Of a DNA stretch of 64,000 nt, positions 55,744 through 64,000 are shown one piece after another; positions within the stretch are counted from its first letter, which is position 1; each line of letters begins with the position of its first letter. Position numbers and translations under genes: made by a program. A model generated the notes under the pieces. It was not told the origin of the DNA. It saw only the letters and a program-made list of their open reading frames with translations, and made no database searches. This DNA is from Sipunculus nudus (lineage: Eukaryota > Annelida > Sipuncula > Golfingiida > Sipunculidae): contig CM049317.1 of assembly GCA_026874595.1 (NCBI GenBank), positions 25,012,401 through 25,076,400 on the forward strand. The letters are read 5' to 3'.

Positions 55744-58204
55744 CTACAAATAGATAACATAACTAATATGAAATTCCTTATGTCTCTCAACACAACGTTT
55801 TAATATACACGCAATAGGGTTAAGCAAACTGTATATTTCATGTAACCAAAAAATATTATAACATCAGGAAGAACAAACAGTGGCACTGCTCGATATTTGT
55901 AGCCCCTAGCAGGGCGTGATGTTATTCTTCTTGTGAACAAAAGTAAAACACTTTCCGCAGTAAATCACCTAAGCTGTAATTGTACCCCGATATGCTATTG
56001 TTGTGAGATGGAGTGGCATTAAGATGTTTGTATGCTTCCTACAATGGAAAACAAGTCTACCCTTTTATCTGGTCTACCCTTTTATCTACCCCTATCCCAC
56101 CCAGTGACGTCAATTTGTCTTCAAGGTCTTGAAGGATAGGGGTTACTCACAGGTGTGGCAGGGAAATCATAGTTGGGACATCATTTTTTTATAAACAGAT
56201 ACAATATTATATATTTGTGTGTGAAATTTTTTCTGCAAAAAACGTCTTTTGTTAACATTGTGCCACATTTCACATTTGAAATATATTACAATAAAGAATA
56301 ATTTTTTTTATAAAAATAACGTATTATGTTCCAAGTATTTAGATTTACATATACATAGATTTAGATATAGGCCCTACATTATTAATGTTTCATGGAACAA
56401 AAGCCTATATTATTCTAATTATATATATTTCATTTCCAATATGTTAATATTATTCTCTGAACAGCAGGGGGATAATTACACTGACCATTGCTAAAAAGTG
56501 GATGGGGGATATGTACCCCCCCCCCCCCCCCCCATGACGTCCCTGAATTCATACCCCTTTAATTTTACTTTCTGGATTGGTGGACAGGTGGCAGCAGTTC
56601 GCAGGCAGTTGTTAAGTTGTTGACGAGCAGAATTATCCTATATTGAAACGGTCTACCTTGATGTAGTTTCCATTCCTCTACGAAGGTTCGGATGATCCTG
56701 ATATAAAAGCAAACTAACAAACTCGTAAAAAGAGAGACCGGGTTGAAAATTTAACCTCCCTGACGCATAATAAAAGAGGCAGACGTCTACCTGGCAAATT
56801 GGAAACTGAAACCACATTTCCACTCTGCACCATGGGTCACCTTCAGCATTTCCGTGTAAACATCATACCTACTACCCATCCTTTTTTTTCTTTTCTTTTC
56901 TTGCCAGTGATTTTATCAGCAGCATGTCCATGTGTGGCTGATCACCCAGTTTAATGGCTACAGTCAGCGTTATCCAACATCCCAGAAGTTAGAACCCCAG
57001 TCTCATCCACCCTCCTTGGTCTTTATAAATAAAGTTTCCCAACCCCCCCCCCCCCCCCAACCGTGAAGATACATTGACGCTACTGCATACATGCTTCGGC
57101 AGAAACCTCTAAGCAGATTTCTTGGAGGTAATGGCACAGCGTCCTCGAAAATCCATCGTTTTCCTGACATGTATACACCTTTTTACTCTTTCATGTAATA
57201 TAGTGCTTGGAGCGTTGACGTTAACTCGACCTAAAAAGGATATCTTAGATATCATAAATCTTTTATCTCACTTTGGTTGTCATAAAATGTCGGTCCCCAG
57301 GCTTAACATAAAGTAAGGCTGAAGAATTCTTCTAGCCCCCATGATACATGGAAGTAATTTAGTCTCGACAAAAATATAGATACGATCGCTTGTTCAGATT
57401 TTATCAGTTGAAAGTTGCTTTAAACACAGTCTTCAATAAATGGCAACCAACTTTCAAGAAATCGTAATATAGACACCAGGATCTTGGGAAATGGATGAAT
57501 AACTTGGGGTATCAGCTCACAGACACTATCCAGAAAAAGGTTCTTAAATGTTCATATAAGAACCCGCATGGTTCCATCTAGAACCATAGTTCCTTCTGAA
57601 ACCTCTTTCCAGTTTAAGGATTCCCTTTGGCACAGCTGAGATATACAGGGTTTGGTCCTCTTGAGCCTGTGTATTAACCGGATGTTCCGATGATTGGGAT
57701 GCGTATGCGCGGTTCAATTAATAAATTTTGCGAGTCTTGAAATCCAACAGACCTTTTCCATTTAACCAGCGATACCTTTCGGCGATATCTAACATCTATG
57801 GTTCGAGGTAGTACACGTGTACAACACTCGACGGCGGAAGAGGTTTCGGGCCCTGTTGCATTAAGATGATTTATAACATATATCACCCATTATTGACCTA
57901 GCCCACAATGAAACGACAAAAGTATGTTTCAATATACAAAGACGTAGGAACGCCTTTTTAGTTGAGATGGGGAAAATTTATAACATCGACCGTAGGGTCA
58001 TGGTTCTCCGGAAGGTTGGTGGATGTAGGGGGGGGGAGGGGTAGTGCGGAAACTTAAATATCTTTGAAACTATCAAATGGCTCATTTAATGAAATCTAGT
58101 CACAAATATTAAACTTTGTGGAAAAAATTGTTAATTTTTGAGTAAACTTTATAAAATAATAAATAATACTTAATAAATATGCATGGATAAGGCCAACAAA
58201 TAAT

Positions 58205-58247
<43 letters not shown>

Positions 58248-60557
58248 CATAAATACCCAGTTAGTACAAAACAGTTTTGTTCTTTGAATGTTAAAAAAAT
58301 GAAAAACATTAACGTTTATAGTTTTAGAAATGTTTTAAAAACTTTTGTAAATGTTCTTTTATCCTGTAAAAATTTGTTCGAAAATATGTAATTTTTTTCA
58401 AAATACATTTAAATGTTACATTTTTTAAATTTCATTTCCAAAACATTCTGAGAATGTTATGATTTTTTATACATACATTTTTTTGACCAAGCTGTACCTT
58501 ACATTGTTAGTATAGTTAAAAATTAAATATACTATTATTATATATTAATATTTTTTAACAATACATTTAAAGTTTAAACAAATTTGTCACATTTTCAAAA
58601 AGTTTATGTAATGATTTGTTTGTTTTTCAAAATGTTTTGAAATGTTTCTGATTTTTATAAGGTCTGATTAAACACCTTTGCAACTTATTCAAATGTTTGT
58701 AACATGTTTCAAGCTATGTGTGTATATTCAAAAGTTAAATTACCAATACGATTAAAACAGTATTCATTTCTGTTTCACTCGTTTATACTTGATTTTACTT
58801 ACTATTTATTGATCAAATCAAGATTCAAAACCAAATGAACAAGATATCCTTATCTCATCTTCACATGTCTGTTCATTAGATGGGTTACATGGAGTATCTG
58901 CCATCTATGGGTATGTCTCAATACTTAAATGAACTGACCTTGATCTGACCTTGAACATTAAGGTCCAGGTCATTGGTTTTCGAACACATCCGATTTTTTT
59001 AAGAGACAATTAACATATCAAATTTCACCAAAAAATGTTACGTGGTTCAAAAGTTATATAGCATTCACACACAAAAAAAATCTATTTCGGTTGATCTGGC
59101 CGTAAAAGATCAAGGTCACCGGTTTCCGAACACATCCCAGAATTTGGTAAAAACATTTTAAATTTTAGGAAAACATATTCATTCCTTCAAAAATTTAAGC
59201 TTTCTCTAAAAATTTTCTAAATATTTCTATATCGGCTTATTTAAACTTGAAGGTGAAGTTCTAGCTCTCCCGTTTTCGAACTCCTCCGAGATATTTATAG
59301 AAACTATTCCAAATTTCAAATAGTTTCATGGGAAAATTTAAGAGTGGTGCAAAAGTTACCGCTTTCACAAGAAATGACACAGACGACGCATACGACGTCG
59401 ACGACTACGGACGATGCTGACTAATGACTATGACGACAAAGCAAACACTATGGGTGCTTTTCCACGTACGAGTTTTGCCAAACGTTTCCCGCGTACAGCC
59501 GCGAAAGAAAATCCAACAAGCTAAAAGGCCAAGTTATATTTCCATGTGTGTGATTGCCTGGACTGGACTCATTACAAACACTGTACCTATTCAGTATTGT
59601 TTAATAACATAACCAAATTCACAAAGATACAATCAGTGTTTATACGGTGCTGTCCTCCTCGAACTCCTGTGATATAACCACAATTTGCTACATGGTATGT
59701 CTTGCATGTTTTCGCAACCAGACGGTTGTTGCATGGCCATATAAGTTTAGACCAATGAGCGGGTGTATTGTATCTGAGTTTAAAACAATGGGGACCCGCT
59801 TTAATTCGTCTGAACATTCTGGATCCATGTCAAGCGCCTGGTGGCGAAACCCAGCAAAATTGTTATAGCAAGCAGTGGTTTTGCGGAAGGATGTATCGGC
59901 TTTAACGAACGCAGCGTAAAACCACTTCCTAAGAAATGTCCTGGATCAACAGAAGAGGAACATTTATTCAAACCCCTGATACCAGGGGAATTATATTATA
60001 TTATAGCCCAAAGGAGATAGAATTAATAATATAACTATTTGTATCTCCTTGATTGCCCTCTTCAAAATTACTAAGTAATATGTTTATTGGACCAACACAG
60101 TATAAGGATCTGCTTGAAATTCTCATTGAGCTCGCTTATGTCAGAGAGGAAATGATGCCGTTGGGGGTAAATCCTTGTTGCTTTTTTATTTAGCTTTAAA
60201 AATAAACTGACTTAATTAATATCTGTGCGACAACACAATAGGTGCCGACAGACTTGAATAAAACTAACGGTGATACATTCAACATCAGCAGCGGGATAGG
60301 TTAAATATTTAATGAGCATCGCTTTCCAGCGGTTGATGTGGAAATTGGGACGCGCTGTAATCGAGCAATGTTTCAAGTAGCAAATCGTATTTTTTTCTGA
60401 TTTGTTGGATCTGTAGAAGGGTCCTCATAGGTATTAGTTCGAGGATGAAATGTTTGTTTTAATGGACATCGTTGGAGCTCTATTCTATATCCACTATGCC
60501 AGGTTGATAATAGCCCCCCCCCCCCGGAAAGCAATGAAGCAGTCAGAGACCGCATAC
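55744..60557. other. intergenic DNA with simple repeats
   Basis: Poly-C runs at 56517-56532 and 57043-57058, a G run at 58029-58038, (TA)n at 58206-58246, and GACCTT-type repeat pieces at 58935-59280. The frame at 57122-57316 has a hydrophobic start but no other support. No gene can be supported. Confidence 0.45.
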
Positions 60558-60698
60558 CTGATAATACTGATGTGCTACGTAAGAACTCAATATCAATAAA
60601 TCCAAGCCAAGAGAGTGAGTCATCGTTCCACAACTCGATGTGTGCATCACCAGTCAGCTCCGCACCCCAGAACAAAGGAATCATCCGTTTGGTTAAAC
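60558..60698 (-). CDS. orphan exon candidate, 47 codons, phase 1-1
   Basis: On the minus strand the acceptor ATGTGCACAG and donor GTATGC bound 141 nt in phase 1-1. The open frame reads LTKRMIPLFWGAELTGDAHI, then a Trp/Asp-rich segment (ELWNDDSLSWLGFIDIEF). The amino-acid mix and GC content look coding, unlike neighbouring frames. The acceptor has a poor pyrimidine tract, and I found no partner exon within the window. Symmetric phase-1 exons are common in extracellular proteins. No family recognised. Confidence 0.35.
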
Positions 60699-61225
60699 CT
60701 GTGCACATTTCGATATGTTTGGAAATTTAAAATTTCTACAAAATACATAATTTTGAACCATTGGGTATTGTTGCTAACAGTCAAATCAACTAACTAACCA
60801 ATCGGGATAAAAGCAGATTGAAAGAAATTACATTTATAGCTATTTTCATGTCATGGCAAAGTGACATGACTTCTCGAAAACCTTATCCCGTGCATAAAAA
60901 AAATCTAAATTCTATAATGTGTAATCATAATAGCATGTTATTTTGTTACACTTTTATCTCTTTTTTTTCGCCTAAAGCGTAGGAGTCATCTCAAAGAGAA
61001 GTGAAATTAGATAATGTGTATTTATGATTTATTTCTAATCTGGAATTTTAAATAAAGGGCACGTATTTCCGCAAACTTTATAGTAACAGATATTTATATT
61101 TTCGATGTGAGTAAATCAACATCATTAAGGAAATAATACATGCATACACAAGTGTATGTGCGTACGTGCGCACGCGTGTGTGATTACATTGACTAGTTGA
61201 TGGTCTGTTCTTGGTCCAGTATCAC
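60699..61225. other. intergenic, nothing recognised
   Basis: AT-rich sequence with short homopolymer runs; no frame or motif supported. Confidence 0.45.
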
Positions 61226-61226
61226 T

Positions 61227-61733
61227 TAAAGGGACACAATCAGGAGCTAATTTTTGGCTATATTTTTACACTATCAGTTTAGTTTTGCATAATACAAATG
61301 TTTCCCAGCAAACCCATCCCAGCACATGGTCAAATTTCCTCGCATACGGCTGTTTAACACCATGTTTTGGCTTTGCGTGTTTGTAAACACAATCTGTTTA
61401 CCATAACAAGGCCGTGTGACCGGAGGTACGATTAAGAGGTGCAACACGTTATGTTTCGGCCAGCAGAAACATTTATTGCATTTTTCGGCCAAGTCAGACC
61501 GGGCATCTCCTATTTGACACGTCTTTTGGCTCAGCGATGCACACGGTCTCACGTGCTGTGTTTATGTTGACCCCTTTCATCGCGCCCGGTCCACTGTTTT
61601 TATCATTTGTTTACAGGAGAAAGCAAACGGTTTCAGTGCAATATTTTGGCAGGTACATATTTCTTTTAAGGTGGTGAAGCTATTTTTCGTGTCAACTCAA
61701 CATGCTTTATAGGTGATTGGGCCCCTTTAAAAA
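61227..61733. mobile_element. ~500-bp TIR element (non-autonomous)
   Basis: The left end TTAAAGGGACACAATCAGG (61227) is mirrored by the right end, which reads TTAAAGGGGCCCAATCACC on the minus strand (to about 61733). The interior, including the frame at 61274-61552, has no transposase motif. Confidence 0.5.
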
Positions 61734-61776
61734 AATACAGATAAAACTTAGGTTGCTACAAATGAGATAAGTCAGT

Positions 61777-61779
<3 letters not shown>

Positions 61780-61820
<41 letters not shown>
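61780..61820. repeat. (TC)n microsatellite
   Basis: Dinucleotide run of about 40 bases. Confidence 0.9.
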
Positions 61821-61825
<5 letters not shown>

Positions 61826-62087
61826 TGATCATCAAATTATGATGGCGCTGATAGAGTATAATATATTTCCCTTCCACAATAATTATATAGTAATACGGAA
61901 TGGTAGTTCGCTGGAATGGTATTAAGTTATAACCTTGATGTATGCTGGTTTCTTTGTTACATAGTTTTATTTTGCTGTGCCCTTTTAAACACAATAACGG
62001 CAATTTTACCATACTGACAGACAAAGCTGTGAATTTTTCTCTTGCCAGGGTGATGACACACGCAAGGTATTTTCTGACCTCGTAAGA

Positions 62088-62430
62088 AATCTATATAAGC
62101 TGACATCAATGGAATTCCGACATAAACTAGAAATCTCCATTCTCAGCAATGCAAGCTTCCGCCATTCACACATTTGGCCCATAACCCTAGTTACATCGTG
62201 CATAAGTGACTGTACATTTTGTGAATATGCCTTTATGAAATTCCTAAATCCAGATCAACGGCTGGATCTACACCACCAAACTCTGATCGTTTCTTCATTG
62301 GCCCATTCCTGAAATGCCCTGAAAATTATGTAATTCCTTTTCTGACTGTGTGAGATATGTTGTGAACTGACTCGCACACAAACACACACACGAGCGGGAA
62401 TGAACCCATACACTCCTGGCGAAGACAAAA
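62088..62430. repeat. dispersed repeat copy A
   Basis: Shares TTCATTGGCCCATTCCTGAA, ATGCCCTGAAAATTATG, GTGTGAGATATGTTGTGAAC and GAGCGGGAATGAACCCATAC with the copy at 63400-63830, in the same order. Probably the end of a retroposon family. Confidence 0.65.
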
Positions 62431-63400
62431 ATACACAGTACAGTAGCGTACACCCCGCCTAATGGAAAACGTATAAGATAAAGTGAAGCGCCTCAATTCA
62501 CATTCAGATACTTATAAATCTGATTACTATATGGCAGCAACAGCAAATGAAACTGCTTCAGTCAGGCCCCGATATCTGTGTGAATTAGTGACTCATGGCT
62601 TGGATTTAAGGCGACTATCCAGGCTTAGGTTCCTTTATGTTCAGTTCTCTAATACTGAGTTGAAAAATCTTCTATTAACAAATATCCTTTACATGTTATA
62701 TTTCTTTGTAAATACAAGAAAAAAAGAACAGTATAGTAATTGCAATCACCACCCACATACATATAACAGCTTGAGTCATTAATATAGAAAACCTTTGTTG
62801 CATTAAACATAACTATTAGAGGTTATCTCTATCGGATCCATGTTGTACCCAATCTCTCTGAAATCTGTAAATATTCTTTTGACATGCATAACTAAGGCGG
62901 AAGAAGTTAAAAAAAAAACGTAATCCCTTTCCTGCAACGCTTGTATAATTTATCCTCCAAAAGTGCCTTTTAGGGTCAAATTTGTTTAGTCACAGCAAGA
63001 GTCGAAGAAAACAAGTCACGATAGTATTTTCGCGTCCACCCACATATGCGGCTTAATGTACCTCCTACGTCGAGTCTAAAACAGGCTCGCTGTGTGCGGT
63101 ATTTCAAGCAAAATGGTTGATTATTTCTTTTCTTTTCTCTTCAGGGCTTTCTATACTTACTGAAGTGTACGTTAAGATACTAATGACGTTTTTCCTCCAA
63201 GTAAGAATATCTGCTAATTGGGAAGTCTCCTGGAAAACAAGTTAAATATCTTAGAACGTCAGTAGAAAGATCCTTTCATTTTTCCTAATTTATCTGAGGA
63301 ATAAGAAACAGAGCATTTGCTTAGGGTGATTTCCCTTCTATTAATATATATATATATATATTATGGTCCTGATCTACAATCCAGAAGGCATAATAATAAA
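62431..63400. other. intergenic, nothing recognised
   Basis: AT-rich; a short (TA)n lies at 63342-63361. No gene supported. Confidence 0.45.
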
Positions 63401-63830
63401 ATACAGAGCGAAACTAAAAATATGCATTCGAAGGAATGCCGGCCTCCACCATGTGTGCGGGCCTTACTGTGGGGGTATTCCGCAGCCCCTGTTTTCATCC
63501 CCTAATTCGCCAACATTCCCAGGTTCATTGGTGCATAAGTACCCTAACAAATGTTTTCATTCACTCATTTTCCCATATTCCCATGTTTAATCAGGGGTAT
63601 GTGACCGCATGTTTGTGAATATTCCTGGAAGTTCCTCCAGGATCCCGATCATTAGTCGGATCCACACCAAAATCGGATAGATTCTTCATTATCCCATTTC
63701 CGGATGCCCTGAAAATTTCACGGGATTCCGTTCATAATGTGTGAGTTATGTTGTAAACAAACAGACAAACATCCACGCGAACGGGAATGAACGCATACTC
63801 TCCTTGCGAAGACAATCATGACAGTCCCCG
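63400..63830. repeat. dispersed repeat copy B
   Basis: Same family as 62088-62430 and 53355-53470; includes GAATGCCGGCCTCCACCATG, GGATGCCCTGAAAATTTCAC and CGCGAACGGGAATGAACGCA. Related blocks elsewhere in bivalves are familiar as a high-copy repeat. Confidence 0.65.
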
Positions 63831-64000
63831 AGGCAATTCAATAATTACTTTATTTCAGTCAATAACGTTACCCCTATGACATAAAATTTAAATCAGATCT
63901 CCTTCATCAAGTCATTTATGTCATCATGACAACTGAATGATTCCGTTAACAGCTTGTATCTAATATAGATAGCCGTATTTTTTTAGAGTACAAATTAAAC
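63831..64000. other. intergenic, window edge
   Basis: Nothing recognised. Confidence 0.4.

Noticed and set aside
57122-57316. 64-residue frame with a hydrophobic N-terminus
   Set aside because: Could pass for a signal peptide, but no other support such as splice sites, homology or codon bias.
57674-57886. 70-residue minus-strand frame with balanced composition
   Set aside because: Considered as an exon, but no convincing acceptor and donor pair and no family resemblance.

Overview
The window reads as invertebrate nuclear DNA, most likely from a bivalve mollusc. It is AT-rich, dominated by introns and repeats, with GT-AG splice signals, GAC-CTT-rich repeats that I associate with bivalve genomes, decayed Ty3/gypsy and LINE elements, tRNA-like SINE sequence and a CARD plus TRADD-like domain protein of a kind known to be expanded in bivalves. 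The organism assignment is inference; no species can be named. There is nothing prokaryotic, no CRISPR array and no rRNA.

Layout. 1-4060: a broken Ty3/gypsy element (+). 4540-6640: tandem array of a ~250-340 bp repeat with poly-C runs. 8560-11210: two clusters of degenerate short tandem repeats in opposite orientation, foldback-like. 11569 to at least 41193: one long plus-strand gene. Its exons are small and scattered: a linker exon, two CARD exons (14.1-14.6 kb), a TRADD-like exon (21.8-22.2 kb), an acidic/basic linker, five separate 21-nt microexons that each encode seven residues, one 29-residue helical exon, then two tandem copies of a ~2.5 kb block that each carry two 60-nt exons. All junction phases are mutually compatible, and every exon from 24.6 kb on is phase 0-0. 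A second gypsy copy (-, 15.7-21.3 kb) lies in the intron between the CARD and TRADD-like exons. 45.0-50.2 kb: a 5 kb CA-rich minisatellite with higher-order repeats. 52.7-55.7 kb: a minus-strand two-exon gene for a 115-residue secreted propeptide. 53-64 kb also holds LINE tails, TIR elements and dispersed repeats, plus one orphan exon candidate on the minus strand.

Function. The long gene looks like an intracellular death-fold adaptor: the CARD should make homotypic contacts, the TRADD-like domain should bind a partner, and the charged heptad microexons plus proline-rich modules should form a variable C-terminal tail. The tail modules have been multiplied by tandem duplication of intron-exon-intron blocks. 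In the two 60-nt exon pairs nearly all differences between copies change amino acids, while most flanking intron is more similar. That pattern (modular, in-frame, diversifying) is the most interesting signal here. The gypsy elements have protease and integrase ahead of reverse transcriptase, the unusual order known from Gmr1-type elements.

Limits: exons were called by eye from splice consensus, phase and protein character, without transcripts or database searches. The first (start-codon) exon and the true 3' end of the long gene were not identified.
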